A stretch of DNA of 64,000 nucleotides from Molossus alvarezi (GCA_037176705.1 CM073907.1:9889001-9953000); one strand, 5' to 3'. Shown: positions 34,778 through 45,700, counted from the first letter of the stretch. Made by a program: numbers and translations. Notes: generated from the sequence alone by a model not told the origin.

Positions 34778-34990
34778 CAGGGTTGCTCAGCCTCGGCGCC
34801 ACTGACGCTTGTGCTGGATAATTCTTTGTCGTGGGGCTGTCCTGCGTGCCACAAACTGTTCAGCAGTATCTGTGCCTTCTGACCACCGCCACCACTGCCG
34901 TAGAGACAAGGAAGAATGTCCCCAGAAATGGTCAAATGTCCTGGGGTGGGGGGAGCATGATGGACCCGTGTTGAGAAACACTATTCTGGG
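34778..34990 (-). mobile_element. MER5-like hAT transposon relic
   Basis: Non-autonomous hAT-Charlie type. The ends CAGGGTTGCTCAGCCTCGG (left) and GTTGAGAAACACTATTCTG (right) are reversed terminal repeats of this family. Internal blocks TGGATAATTCTTTGTCGTGG, GGGCTGTCCTGCGTGCCAC and GAATGTCCCCAGAAATGGTC are in the expected reverse order. It carries no transposase, as is normal. Confidence 0.8.
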
Positions 34991-35087
34991 ATATTTGACT
35001 TTTTCACTCTGCTTGGTGTTTCTCCCTCTCATCTCTTCGCCCTCCATCCTTCTGCCCCGATGCCTTGCCTCCTTCCCTCCTTGTCAT

Positions 35088-35325
35088 CTTTCAGGTCTCA
35101 GCTGAGAAGGCACCTCCTCCTGGAAGTCCTCCATGACTTGGAAAGACTTGGATGCCCTGTGCTGCCAGACTGAGCATGCACCAATCTCTGCCACCATCAA
35201 CCCAATGTGCATGCGTGGGTGGCACCTGTGAGGACAGGAGGGGAGTCTGGCCCCCCCGTACCTTCTGGCCCAGCTCAGTGTCCAACACAGAAGACAAAGC
35301 ACCCACTAGGTGAATGTCGATCGAG
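35088..35325 (+). mobile_element. L2 LINE, 3' region
   Basis: GTCTCAGCTGAGAAGGCACC then TCCTCCTGGAAGTCCTCCAT matches a well-known L2 block. Later text near 35270-35320, with CAGTGTCCAACACAGAAGAC and AAAGCACCCACTAGGTGAAT, resembles the 3' end. It is diverged and internally rearranged. Confidence 0.65.
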
Positions 35326-36066
35326 TATAAGAAGAAGACAGAATTCAGGAACGCTTTGCTGCCCTAAACCCTTCCGTGACGGGGTACATGTCAAAGCCAC
35401 CTCCCTCGGCTCAGTAAATTCGAGCCCGTCCGACTTGCTTTCCATAATGCGCTCCATAGCAGCACCAGAAAGATCACTTCAAGGGAAGCTGGCTATGTAT
35501 CTGGCCGTTGTCTTCCCAAAGAAGTCACTGAGGAATTTGGGATGATACACATGCCGGCTCTGCCTGTGCTTTTCACTGCGATGTGGCATATTTCCCTGGT
35601 CCCCAAGCCTTGGGGGACATGCTCCCCCAGAGAGCAGCAGGAAAAGGAAGCAGACCCCCCTGGTGTCAATGTGTCCCATTCTCCAGGTGGTCAGCTTGCA
35701 GAGATAGAGGACTTGGCAGGCGACAGCCTTCCTGGGGGCGCGTGGGAGACTCCCCGCCACGGTGGCCAGCTCAAACCTTGTGTCTGGCTCCCCTCCTGTT
35801 TCACTGGGATTTTTCTATTCTGCTCCCTCTCTTACTCGTCTCGGGAAGCGGGCCATTTGCAAACGAGTGAGATGACTCTGATGCTGCACTTCCAGAAAGC
35901 ACATAAGCAAAACTTGCATACACGTGGATACGTGGATGTGGCGTATCAGCAGCCTCGACCTCCAAGAGTCACGTCTGAAAGGGATGCTCCCTCCCCTCCC
36001 ACCTGGTGCTGTCTCCCTCTCCTCGGTCAAGTGCATGACTCAGCAAGGGTTGCAGCTTTTAGGAAG
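35326..36066. other. Unassigned unique sequence with a long chance frame
   Basis: A forward frame of 175 codons begins at 35542 and overlaps others in a second frame. No domain, signal or splice context supports a gene, and the GC-rich sequence makes long chance frames likely. The same sequence continues into a SINE. Confidence 0.4.
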
Positions 36067-36079
36067 TAAAGGCACACCA

Positions 36080-36554
36080 GCCCTGGCCGGTGTGGCTCGG
36101 TTGGTTGGGCATTGTCCTGTGCACCGAAAGGTGGACAGTTAGGTGGCTGGTTCGATTCCCAGTCAGGGCACATGCCCGGGGTTGCAGGCTCGATCTCCAG
36201 TGGGAGGCGTGCAGGAAACATCTGATTGATGTTCCTCTCTCTTTTTTTTTTTATATCCTCACCTGAGGACATTTTTCCACTTTTTGTTCAGATAGAGCGG
36301 GAGGGAGAGAGAGGAAGAGAGAAAGAGAGAGAGAAACATCGACGTGAAAGGGACACATCGAGTGGCTGCCACCCGCACAACTAACCAGGGCTGGGGACAA
36401 ACTGCAACTGAGGTACACGCCCTTAGCGGGAGCCGAACCCGGGTCTCTCCGGACCACAGGTCGACGCTCCAACCACTGAGCCAAACCGGCCAGGGAGATG
36501 TTTCTCTCTTTCGTATAGATGTTTCTATTTCTCTTTCCTCCTCCCCTCCTCTCA
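36080..36554 (+). mobile_element. VES SINE interrupted by another VES
   Basis: The 5' part is 36080-36240, from GCCCTGGCCGGTGTGGCTCG through GGTTCGATTCCCAGTCAGGG. The 3' part resumes at about 36497 with GATGTTTCTCTCTTTCG and ends in a CT/A-rich tail. The break is caused by a minus-strand VES. The duplication TAAAGGCACACCA at 36067-36079 is matched at 36585 (TAAAGGCATGCC) and at 36847 (TAAAGGCCCACCA). Confidence 0.88.
36252..36496 (-). mobile_element. VES SINE inside the preceding VES
   Basis: Complete minus-strand copy: ATCCTCACCTGAGGACATTT at the left, AACATCGACGTGAAAGGGAC core, head CCAAACCGGCCAGGG at the right. The duplicated target is host VES sequence: GATGTTCCTCTCTCTTT at about 36228-36244 and GATGTTTCTCTCTTTCG at about 36497-36513 (diverged copies). 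Confidence 0.92.
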
Positions 36555-36594
36555 AAAAAAATAAATGAAAGTATTTTTTTAAAAATAAAGGCAT

Positions 36595-36846
36595 GCCCTG
36601 CCTGGTTTGCTCAGTGGTTAGAGCCTCAGCCTGTGGTCCAGAGAGACCCGGGTTCGGTTCCCGCTAGGGGCACGTACCTCGGTTGCAGTTTGTCCCCAGC
36701 CCTGGTTGGTCGTGCAGGAGGCAGCCACTCGATGTGTCCCTTTCATGTCGATGTTTCTCTCTCTCTCTCTCTTTCTCTCTCTCCCTCCTACTCTATCTGT
36801 ACAAAAAATGGAAAAATGTCCTCGGGTGAGGATAAAAATAAATAAA
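36595..36846 (+). mobile_element. VES SINE, third member of the nest
   Basis: Forward copy from GCCCTGCCTGGTTTGCTCAG, GGTTCGGTTCC B-box variant, GTACCTCGGTTGCAGTTTGT block to GTCCTCGGGTGAGGATAAAA. It shares AATAAAGGC-type target sequence with the first member, so it probably entered the duplicated site at that element's 3' end. Confidence 0.92.
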
Positions 36847-37059
36847 TAAAGGCCCACCAAAAGATGGAAATTTAGGTAAATAGGCACCTGGGACATCCTA
36901 CCCGTCAACCCTTTCCCAGATACTCTGAGTTTCGAGCACCAAGGCAGAGGGTATAGGGCCATTATTTTGGAAGACAGATCCATCTATTCCAACCCTCTTG
37001 TTATTTTTCTTTAAAAAAATTAAAATAAAAAAAGAAAACAAAAAAGGAGGTCTCTCCCT

Positions 37060-37333
37060 GACACATGCTGTATACAACGTGGATGAACCGTGAAGACATT
37101 ACGCCGAATGAAAGAAGCCCGACCTTAAAGGAGAGACACTGCTTCCTCCCCCGAGAGTCCTTAGATAGGTCAAACTCGTGGTGTCAGAAAGCAGAATGCT
37201 GCTGGCGGATGGTGTTCATGTTTGCACAACCATGTAAATGTTCTTCATGACACCAAACTGTACAGTTAGAAATGGCCACAGGGCTAAATTTTATCCTATG
37301 CATATTTTGTCACAATCTTAAAAAATAATTTCA
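37060..37333 (+). mobile_element. L1 LINE 3' UTR fragment
   Basis: Blocks ATACAACGTGGATGAACCGT, GAAGACATTACGCCGAATGA, CTGGCGGATGGTGTTCATGT, TTTGCACAACCATGTAAATG, ACTGTACAGTTAGAAATGGC and TTTTATCCTATGCATATTTT are in the order of older L1 (L1M-type) 3' ends. No ORF2 coding remains. Confidence 0.8.
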
Positions 37334-38550
37334 AGAAGTTTTACGTCGCTATCTTCACTTGCATATCTGCAGTGGCAAAAACCCTCACTTCTTCACTGGG
37401 AACTCCCATTTCATTTGAGGTAGCACGAATTGCCATACGATGTTCTGTTCGTTGGCCTGCAAAGGATTTCTTCTGAACATCCAGCAGTGACCTTGGAGCT
37501 GCGTAGAACACCTTCTACACAAGTGTGTTTAAACATCGAATTTTGGTATCACATTTTTCCTAAGCCCCCTGTTCTAAGAAAGAATTCCTTTTTCTTTCCT
37601 AATGCATCTTCACATGTTCTAACTAATTAATATGCATTGAATGTATAATCCCCTCCATGCTTTTGGACACTGTGCTCCTGCTAATGCATCCTCATACAGC
37701 ATTCTACTTTTAAACACTCATGGCAGAGTTTTAGCTCAGTCATAATTCCCATGTGGCCACCGATGACATTCTCCTGTCATAAATTTCCTCCCTCTAGATC
37801 CAGGGTGTATTCGGTGATTCTTCATGCGACAGTCCACTCCTGGAGCAGAGGTACAAGGCCTCTGCTTGTATCATGCTGGGCCCTGGAGACACCGTGCTGG
37901 TTCCGGCAGTCAGTCGGGTGGAAGGGGCAGAGAGCAGGACACAGCAGGAAGCTGACCATGAGCAAGCAGGAGGTATACACAGTGACAGAATGGGGACCAG
38001 AGGCAGGGTTGGTCTGGGAGAGTCACGTGACGAATTACGACAGAGGAGGCTGAGGGTCAGATTTCCGGAGGGGACGCCCGGCAAGGGATTTTGATAATAT
38101 TCTTGTCTCGTTTGCTTTATCCTTCAAAGACTAACCCTTGTCTATTTGGTGCTATTTTTTTTTTTTTTTGTCTCCTTCCCTGTGAGTTACATGGGTCTCA
38201 CATACTCTGAGAGAAAGTGATGACCCAGCTATGACTAATTAGAGCCGATCCTGAAACTCATTAGTCCATCCTTTTGTCTAATTGACCTTCTGGTGCCACA
38301 TCTACCTGCCTGGCCTTGCTGTCACCTTTGATCAGTACTGGCCATTCATATTCAAGAAGGACCGGAAAACTGTTGTTTTCATTCCAATATCCTCAGGTAC
38401 CCACGAGGTGTCGAGAAAATGCCCGTGGAAGGGGTGAGCAGGTCACTGAGGGAACACATGTGTGCTAATTCGTGGTAATCGAGGGAGTTCTGTGTCTCTG
38501 TGGTGTTTTAATCTTGTCCCTAGGGAGCTGCTGAGTAACCCAATATTGTG
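37334..38550. other. Unassigned unique sequence, 1.2 kb
   Basis: A 16-base T run lies at 38155-38170. Two overlapping frames at 37751-38094 on opposite strands are unrecognised. No repeat recognised. Confidence 0.4.
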
Positions 38551-39895
38551 ACCCTTTACGAAAATTAACTCAAAAAGGATCATACACCTAAATGTAAAAG
38601 GCAAAACTATAAACCTAGAAGATGACACAGGAGAAAACCTAGATGACCTTAGGGAGAGCGATGAATTTTTTAGATACAACACCAAAGGCACAGAACATGA
38701 AAGAAATAATTGATAAGCTGGACTTCATTAAAATTAAAAACTTCTGCTCTGGGAAAGACAATGTCAAGAGAATTAGAAGACAAGCCACAGACGGGGAGAA
38801 AATATTTGCAAAAGACACATCTGATAATGGACTATTATTTAACACACACAGAGAATTCTTACAACCCAATGAGAAGAAAACAAGCGACCTGATTAAAATA
38901 TAGGTCAACAGCCTTAACAGAGAACTCGCCAAAGAAGATAATCAGATGGCAAATTAGCAGATGAAAAATGCCCCACATCTTATGTCGTCAGGGAAATGCA
39001 CATAATGCAAAATGAGATACAACGATGCGCCTATCAGAACGGCCAAGATCTGGGACACAGACATCACCAAGTGCTGACGCGGACCTGGAGCAACGGGAAT
39101 GCCCACTCCCTGCCAGTTGGGATGCAAAATGGTGCAGCCACTCTGGAAGATAATTTGGCCGTTTCTTATCAAATTAAACCTACTCTTAGCGTGTGATCTA
39201 GCTATCACACTTCCTGGTGTTTACCCAAAGGAGTTAAGTAACCCCACACAAACCCCCCCGCGTGGATGTTTAGAACAGCTTTAGTCATACTTGCCAATGC
39301 CCGGAAACAACCAAGATGCCCTCCAGTAGGTGATGGCTACACAAACTGAGGGACATCCAGAAAATGGAATATGACTCAGCACCCAGAAGACATGAGCTAT
39401 CAAGCCATGAAAAGACATGGAAGGAGCTTCAACACATCCTACTAAGTGAAAGAAGCCATTCTGTAAAGGCTGCAAACCACGTCGTTTCAACTCGGTGACA
39501 TTTTGGAAAGAAGTAAAACTACGAGACAGAAAAAAGAGCAATGGTTGCCAGGGATTAGGGGTGAGGGAGGAATGAACAGGCATAAGAGAAAGGCTTTTTA
39601 GGGCAGTGAAATACCCTGTATACATAACACTGGGTATAGATTATTATACATTTGTCCAAACCCACAGAATGCAGAACCGCAAGAGTGAACCCTAATGCAA
39701 AGTATTGACTCTGGGTGATAAGGATGTTGTCCACATGGGTTTATCAGTTGTAGCAAATGCATGGCTCCGTTGGGAGACGTTGGTAATGGGGGGGAGGCTG
39801 TGCATGTAGAGGTGTGGGGGTATATGGGAACTCTCTGTACCTCTCCCTCAATTTTGCTGTGAACCTAAAAATTATTTTTAAATCTTTAAAAAAAT
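38551..39895 (+). mobile_element. L1 LINE, ORF2 C-terminal region and 3' UTR
   Basis: About 1.35 kb in collinear order with older L1 elements: CTCAAAAAGGATCATACACC, GCTGGACTTCATTAAAATTA, GAGAAAATATTTGCAAAAGA, CGTCAGGGAAATGCACATAA, GTGCAGCCACTCTGGAAGAT, CGGAAACAACCAAGATGCCC, GTGAAAGAAGCCATTCTGTA and CAATGGTTGCCAGGGATTAG. Stops and frameshifts show it is dead. It ends near a poly-A-like stretch at 39885-39895. Confidence 0.9.
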
Positions 39896-40230
39896 AGTAA
39901 TAACCGAGGGTTCCCGGTGTCTGGAAACCATTGTTAAATTTGAATCTGATTTTAAACTAGAAACTTGAAAGTTCATGGTGCTTCCATTCTATTAGACAAA
40001 AAAAAAAAAACACAAAAAAAAATGTTGAAGTTAGGGGCTGGCTAGTGTCCCACCCGAAAAAGTGTCTCTTGGCAATGGGTAATTTGTAAGCCAACAGTGA
40101 GACCAGGAAGCTTCTCGGACAGTGACAAGTGACGAGAGACCTCGTTGCAATCTCTGGTCACATGGCAGAAGAATATGAGAAAGCACAATGTACAGATTTG
40201 TAAAATTTCTTGAGCTTTTACTGAATTTTT
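39896..40230. other. Unassigned short stretch
   Basis: A-run cluster at 40000-40021; otherwise no recognised feature. Confidence 0.4.
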
Positions 40231-40248
40231 AAAAAATTTCGTACTTCA

Positions 40249-40464
40249 GCCCTGGCCGGTTTGGCTCAGCGGTTAGAGCGTCGGCCTGCGGTCCTGAGAG
40301 ACCCGGGTTCGGTTCCCGCTAAGGGCACGTACCTCGGTTGCAGTTTGTCCCCGGCCCTGGTCGGTCGTGCGGGTGGCAGCCACTCGATGTGTCCCTTTCA
40401 CGTCGATGTTTCTCTCTCTCTCTCTGTTCCTCTCTCTCCCCCCCACTCTACCTGAACAAACAAA
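40249..40464 (+). mobile_element. VES SINE inserted at a truncated VES
   Basis: Forward, CpG-rich copy: GCCCTGGCCGGTTTGGCTCA, GGTTCGGTTCC B-box variant, GGCACGTACCTCGGTTGCAG, CACTCGATGTGTCCCTTTCA. It lacks the GAGGATAAA-type last 30 bp of sister copies. Duplication: AAAAAATTTCGTACTTC at 40231-40247 and AAAAAATTTTGTACTTC at 40465-40481. Confidence 0.93.
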
Positions 40465-40475
40465 AAAAAATTTTG

Positions 40476-40652
40476 TACTTCGGTTGCAGTTTGTCCCGGC
40501 ACCAGTTGGGATTGTGTGGGTGACAACCAGTCGATGTGTCTCTCTCACATCGATGTTTCTCCCTCTCTTTTCCTCCCTCTCTCCCTCCTGCGCTATCTGA
40601 AGATAGGTGCAAAAGTGTCCTTGAGTGAGGATAAAAAAAATAATAATAAAAA
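40476..40652 (+). mobile_element. VES SINE, 5'-truncated
   Basis: Begins within the GTACTTCGGTTGCAGTTTGT block and keeps the CGATG core, CT-rich region and a complete GAGTGAGGATAAAAAAAATA-type tail with AAT units. The A box and B box are absent. The upstream SINE is inserted at the junction of this copy, which places it later in time. Confidence 0.88.
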
Positions 40653-41051
40653 TACAGAGATGCTCCAAAATGAAGAAGGAAAACAAAAACAAAAACATGA
40701 ATGTAAAAAAAACATGTTTTCTTTCTATTCATTATGAACCACTATGAAATTAGGAGTGATCTTATTTTCTCTTTATTTTCCACATGTTTAATGTCCTTTT
40801 GCTTTTATAATGAACACGGATTACACTCTTATTTTTTTTTAAAGTCAATACATTATACAAAACAAAGTTGCCCTCAGCAGAGAAATGTAAACTTCACAAG
40901 CTTAGATTTTTGGGGGGTTAACAAACAAGGGGTGAACTCTGAGGCAGACTGTCCTTCTGCCTGGTCTTGAGACCAACCCAGGATGAAAGCACGACCTGCA
41001 TTTTGCCAAGTTTCCCTGTGAACTTTCTGATTTCACTGAGAAGGTAATAGA
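40653..41051. other. Unassigned short stretch
   Basis: AT-rich, then mixed composition. No recognised repeat. Confidence 0.4.
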
Positions 41052-41230
41052 GTCCTGGCCGGGTAGCTCAGTAGGTTAGAGCATCATCCTTATACATCAA
41101 GGTTGCAGATTTGATCCCTGATCAGGGCACATACAGGAGTCAACCAATGAATGCAGATATAAATGGAACAACAAATCCATCTCTCTCTCCTTCTCTCTTT
41201 CAAATCAGTCAGTCAGTCAATCAATCAATC
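41052..41230 (+). mobile_element. VES SINE, 'CCTTATACATCAAGG' group
   Basis: Starts GTCCTGGCCGGGTAGCTCAG, B-box region weakened to GATTTGATCCC, then GGGCACATACAGGAGTCAAC, sharing the 3' half seen at 25941 and 27192. The end has CAGT/CAAT-type tetranucleotide units (41207-41230). No clear duplication. Confidence 0.87.
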
Positions 41231-42592
41231 ATAATAAGGGAAAATGTAACAGAGAAACGAGGAATGGCCATCGAAGCTAAGAGAAATCTTGGAGAGAAAG
41301 AGAGAGACTGAGAACATTTCACCGTTTGCTCGTTAAATGGAACACAGTCCCTTCCATTCTCAAGTCGTGCTGGGAATTGGAGACAGAAGCAGAGAATCTT
41401 GGCTACTAAGCCTAATAGAAATGCGAGAAGAAGGGTTGGTACCCTGTGTCTTTTCTCTTGACATTTTCTGAGCACCCCTGACGACTCAACTGCTTGCAGC
41501 TCAGATAAAAATCTGATCTTTGAGATATTCATCTGTAGTAGTTTTAATCTATGACTCTCACCCCCCCACCCCTGCCGAGGAGTCAGAGGGCTTCCATTGA
41601 ATTCACTGTAGCCACTAGGCTGCTCTTTGATTAGCTGGGAGTTTCAAAGCCCAAGTAAATTTTATTCCTATTTCATTTGAAAACAGCAAAAAATAGATAT
41701 TGACTTTTTCTTTCTTGCGTTTAGGCTTTTAGATCCCCAACAGATCTTTATTTATGTAGTTTTTTGTTTTTTGTTGTTTTTTTTTCCCCACGCACCAAGA
41801 TCCCCAGAGTTGCAACATGAACCTTAGGGGTGTTTTAAAAGAATCACTTTCGTAGTCCTCCTTCGAGTTCAAACGGATCAATATGTGTGTGCCCCTCCCG
41901 CATGGGAACTGATTTTCCTCGGGATTTGACTAAACTGCTTTTCTGTGAAGATGAAGACTGTTTGAAAGGAGGGTACTGGCTCCTTGCCTGGTTCTAGCTG
42001 CTGGGCTCATGAACCATTGTCAAGTCCATAATAGTGCTCTGTATGGACACAGACAGGAGACGGTGTTCCATAATTCCAGCAAGAGGCTCTTAAAGTTTTG
42101 TAGATGGAGCTGGAGCCAGAGTGTCTAGAACACCAAGCTTTTTGATGGGCTAGCTCTTAAGTGCAGCAGTTGGTTTTTCATCACTGGTGACCCTTGGGAC
42201 CTGTCCTCTGACAGCCGCGTCTTCCATTGGCACTGTGTGTTAGGAATGCCACAGGACGTCTAAATTAAGTGGCAGGTGCCCTCATGCCTTAGGTCTGCTT
42301 TGGGGTGTCAGCACAGAGATGACGCCCGCCCCCCAAAAGCCCCCCCAGGTAGGCAGACGTCAGTGAAGGGCAAGATCTCTACCAAATTGATTGTACCCAT
42401 AGAAAGGCACTGGCTACACAGGATACCAATTAGAGCTTTATCAATAGGCACAGTTTGGAACCTTAGATTGGCATTAATTTTAATGAGGAATTTATCCATC
42501 AAAAATTAGCCTGTAGTCACTTACTATCGATTTCAAACGAGGCACCTTTAATAAATTACAATAGCCAACTGGCGCTGGTACCTTAAAGGAAA
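41231..42592. other. Unassigned unique block, possible conserved non-coding DNA
   Basis: No repeat recognised in 1.36 kb. The part at 42370-42590 has several homeodomain-like words (TTAATTTTAATGAGG, ATCAATAG, AAAAATTAGC). This could be regulatory but is unproven. T runs at 41760-41787. Confidence 0.4.
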
Positions 42593-42601
42593 GTTAGCAC
42601 T

Positions 42602-42843
42602 TTTTTTCATTATTTATTTATTTATTTGTATATATATTTTTCTTTATTGATTTGAGAGAGAGAGAAGAAGCGAGAGGGGGAGAGAGAGAGAAACACTGAT
42701 GAGAGAGAACATCGATTGGCCACCTCCTGCACGTCCCCAACTGGGGATGAGACCCCCGACCTGGGCATGTGCCCTGACTGGGAATTGAACCGGTGACCTC
42801 TGGGTGCATGAGTCCATGCTTAGCCACTGAGTCACACTGGGCA
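42602..42843 (-). mobile_element. VES SINE with exact duplication
   Basis: Minus-strand copy: TTTATTGATTTGAGAGAGAG, GATGAGAGAGAACATCGATT core, CCCAACTGGGGATGAGACCC, head GAGTCACACTGGGCA. An exact 9-bp duplication GTTAGCACT is at 42593-42601 and 42844-42852. The (TTTA)n at 42610-42628 is its expanded tail. Confidence 0.92.
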
Positions 42844-42852
42844 GTTAGCACT

Positions 42853-43374
42853 CTTTTAGAGTGAAACAAATATCTTTTTGGCTTTTGCAATTTTGTATTT
42901 GCATACATTTTTTTTCTGATATATTCAAGACAATGAGAGAGGGGACTGGACGACACCCGGAATAGTCCCTCCCCCACAGTGCTGACGTCACTGTTCTGTC
43001 ATAAATATTCAGCATGAACACACTTACCATACTGTGGGATGTGCCCATGGAGACGTATGGAGAGCTGACTTTTCACGAATGGTGTACCATCCAAAAAGCA
43101 TGAGGGAGTTTCCTGGGCAGAGTATATGTGCAAAGGGAAGGAATTTCTTATGATGCAAAATGCCTCCTGCTTTATAGTCTGCACACTTGCAGACTCAGAC
43201 CCCAGGTCTAAGGATTTCCACCCAAACGGTACACAGTAACACCCTGCTCAGGCGTGGACAAATGCCTCTCCTTCATACCCATCTATGTGCGGTGTTCCCA
43301 TGAGTGATTTATGGACAGAGGAGATTTTTCCGGGACCACAAAATCTCCCAAAGCAGCTACGTGTCCTATTCTAT
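42853..43374. other. Unassigned unique sequence
   Basis: No recognised repeat or exon. Confidence 0.4.
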
Positions 43375-43612
43375 CAACTTTCCATTTCTTTACCCTGTTT
43401 GACTTCCTCCCCACTTACCACGATGGGACATTGGCTTGTACATTAATCTGTTTTGTGGTTTGCTTTGTTTTTTTACTGTCTATCCTTCATTTTCCTCCAA
43501 CTGAAATTAATTGCAATGGCAGGCCGGAAGTCAGGAGCGCATCTGTTTTTTTCACGGTTGTAGCTCCATTGCCTGGGACGTAGTACACACTCAATTAGTA
43601 GTTTTTGAGGGA
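43375..43612 (+). mobile_element. L2 LINE, 3' end
   Basis: The last part GTAGCTCCATTGCCTGGGAC then GTAGTACACACTCAATTAGT reproduces the L2 terminal block (CCTGGCACATAGTAGGTGCTCAATA in consensus form). Upstream CTTCCTCCCCACTTACCACG-like text is compatible with L2. Confidence 0.6.
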
Positions 43613-43799
43613 ATCAGTGGGTGCCTTACTGAGGTGGCACACTATTCAAGCAGCAAACCGAAGCCAGCGATATTTAACACAGAGTAAGAGTACTATTAAT
43701 ATTAATCATTGTGTTTATCATCATTATTATTGTAGGTTTATTTCACTATTGACATTTGAGGCTACTTCACTCACAGTGATTCTATGCTCAAAATGAAAA
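43613..43799. other. Unassigned short stretch
   Basis: No recognised feature. Confidence 0.35.
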
Positions 43800-44282
43800 C
43801 ATTTATTTGTAAAGATACTATGTTCACTGCAGCACTGTTCACAGTGGCCAAGACATGGGAACAACCTAAATGTCCTTCAGTGGCCAATTGGATAGAGAAG
43901 ATGTGGTCCATCTATACAATGGAGTACCTCTCAGCCATGGGCAAGATGAAACACTGCCGTTTGCAACAACATGGGTGTGTCTTGAGAGTATCATGCTCAA
44001 TAAAGTAAGTCAGATGCAGAAAGGCAAGAACCATATGATTCCATTCATACGGCGGGATATACAGTTGACACAGACAACAGTATGATGGTGACATGACGGG
44101 GATGAAGGGTAGAAGAGGGTAAAGGGGATCAAATATATGCTGACAGAAGGAGACTAGACTTTGGTGCACACCCAATACAATATACAGATGATGTATTGTA
44201 GAATCGTACACTTGAAACTTATATAATCTTATCAACCTGTGTTACCCCCAGTAAATGGAATGAAATTAAGAAAAAGCAAAAG
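43800..44282 (+). mobile_element. L1 LINE 3' end
   Basis: Blocks in order: GCAGCACTGTTCACAGTGGC, GGAACAACCTAAATGTCCTT, ATGTGGTCCATCTATACAAT, GGAGTACCTCTCAGCCATGG, AACAACATGGGTGTGTCTTG, GTAAGTCAGATGCAGAAAGG and AAACTTATATAATCTTATCA, then an A-rich end. This is the L1 ORF2 end plus 3' UTR. The reading frame is interrupted. Confidence 0.88.
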
Positions 44283-44894
44283 ATTGCAAATCGAGGCAAT
44301 TGCCAAAGGAGAAGTGTAGATAATTCATTACTGCCTCTGAGATGTTGAACGGCCACTAGTTCGGAGTTCTGCCTTCTGTATACACGAGCTCACATGTTTC
44401 ATTTGCAAAGCAGGTGCTTACACACACAAGATTTCCCTTTAAAAGTACTTCCTGGCTCGGCTGCCGTTCTTCTGATTACGCAACTCTGTCTTTAAAGACT
44501 TGAATTCATGGAATTTATTTTGGGTGACATTCTCTCATGTAGAGAAACCAGGGTTGCTGGAGGTTTCCCAGCAGGGTTTTACTAGGTTACATCATGCAAA
44601 CTTGCAGATGCTGTTTCTCTGGGAGGCACATTTGTGGAAAGAAGGTGCTCTGGACAGATAACATCTTCTGTGAGGGCCAATTCTGTTAAGTGTTGTTAAG
44701 ACGACTCCACTATTTTGCTGCAATTTTCCACAATCCTGAGGGCCTTGATCATGAGTATGTAACTCAAATTACAACATAGTTTTTGGTAAGTGTTATTCTC
44801 TTAAGCTTTTCTTCTGAGGCTGAATGCATATAACTATCCAAACAATGACTAAATCTAAAAATTGACTACATTCTAAGTCCTTAAACCTTTCAAA
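44283..44894. other. Unassigned unique sequence
   Basis: No mobile element or gene was recognised. Confidence 0.4.
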
Positions 44895-45042
44895 GATGTC
44901 TAACTACCCCCAGAATAAAAGTCAAATTCCATCTACATTCTACAAGACTCTATGTGGTCCAACACCCCCCCACTGTCTTCCCCTCTTGACATACCCCTCT
45001 TCTTGCTCTCCCAACCTTCTTCCTCAGGCCTGCTTTTCCTCT

Positions 45043-45200
45043 TTCTTTATTGAGATACAACTGACATGCTACACTGTATAAGTTTAAGATGCCCATACCT
45101 TTTTTTTGCAATGTGGTTGCCATTTGGAGCCTCACTAACACCTGTATCCATTACATGATTGGGGGAAACAGTTGACATAGCTCATTTCCTGTCTTAGAGG
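45043..45200 (-). mobile_element. L1 LINE 3' UTR fragment inside L2
   Basis: TTTATTGAGATACAACTGAC and ATGCTACACTGTATAAGTTT, then CAATGTGGTTGCCATTTGGA, resemble the reversed end of an L1. Short and diverged. Confidence 0.55.
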
Positions 45201-45399
45201 TTGCCATTCATTTTTTGTCTCTCTGACTAGCCAGCTCCAGAATCTCTTATGGCTTTCCTTCTTATCATTCATGCCCTGACTTAAATACTAACTCCTTAGA
45301 CTTTCTCTGCCATACAATACAAAGTAGCATGCATCTAAGGTCACTTTCTAGGGCATCTACCTTGATGCTCACCATTGTTCTCAGCATTATTTGAAATTA

Positions 45400-45510
45400 T
45401 ATGTATGTATGTATGTATGTATGTATGCATATATACATCAATGTATTTCTGTATATGTATGTATATATACACACATGTAGTTATGTGCATGTATTACATA
45501 TATACATACA
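45400..45510. repeat. (TATG)n and TA/TG-rich microsatellite
   Basis: Seven or so TATG units at 45400-45427 pass into TATA/TACA-rich text. The short Tyr/Met-rich and Val/Cys-rich frames here are repeat artefacts. Confidence 0.9.
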
Positions 45511-45700
45511 AAAGCCTAGGTCTCCTGTCCTATCCTTTTTCGCCTTTCCTATACTTCTCTTATGTGGCCCAGCACTATTTTCTGTGCTCCCCCTAGACTA
45601 CAGACTGCAGGGGGATGGGAACCCACCTCTGTGTCTCATGACCAGTCTGGTGCCTAGCGCGTCAAAGGAGCCGAGTACATGTTTCCCGAATGGAAACAGT

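Larger units (their letters stand above)
44895..45700 (+). mobile_element. L2 LINE interrupted by an L1 fragment
   Basis: L2-like text occurs at 44895-45040 (CCCAGAATAAAAGTCAAATT, CTACAAGACTCTATGTGGTC), at 45225-45400 and again at 45600-45700 (GGTGCCTAGCGCGTCAAAGG, the L2 terminal block). Between lie a minus L1 piece and a TATG microsatellite. Order and orientation support one broken element. Confidence 0.6.

Noticed and set aside
35542..36069. Plus-strand frame of 175 codons
   Set aside because: It overlaps another frame, lies in GC-rich unique DNA, has no known domain, and stops just before a SINE. Chance is more likely.
36027..36983. Frames of 74-121 codons around the VES nest
   Set aside because: They are translations of VES sequences; similar frames recur at 28190, 40261 and 55985 because the SINE recurs.
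40249..40350. tRNA-like promoter boxes in VES copies
   Set aside because: The A and B boxes belong to tRNA-derived SINEs. No cloverleaf with acceptor stem and proper anticodon context was found, so these are not tRNA genes.
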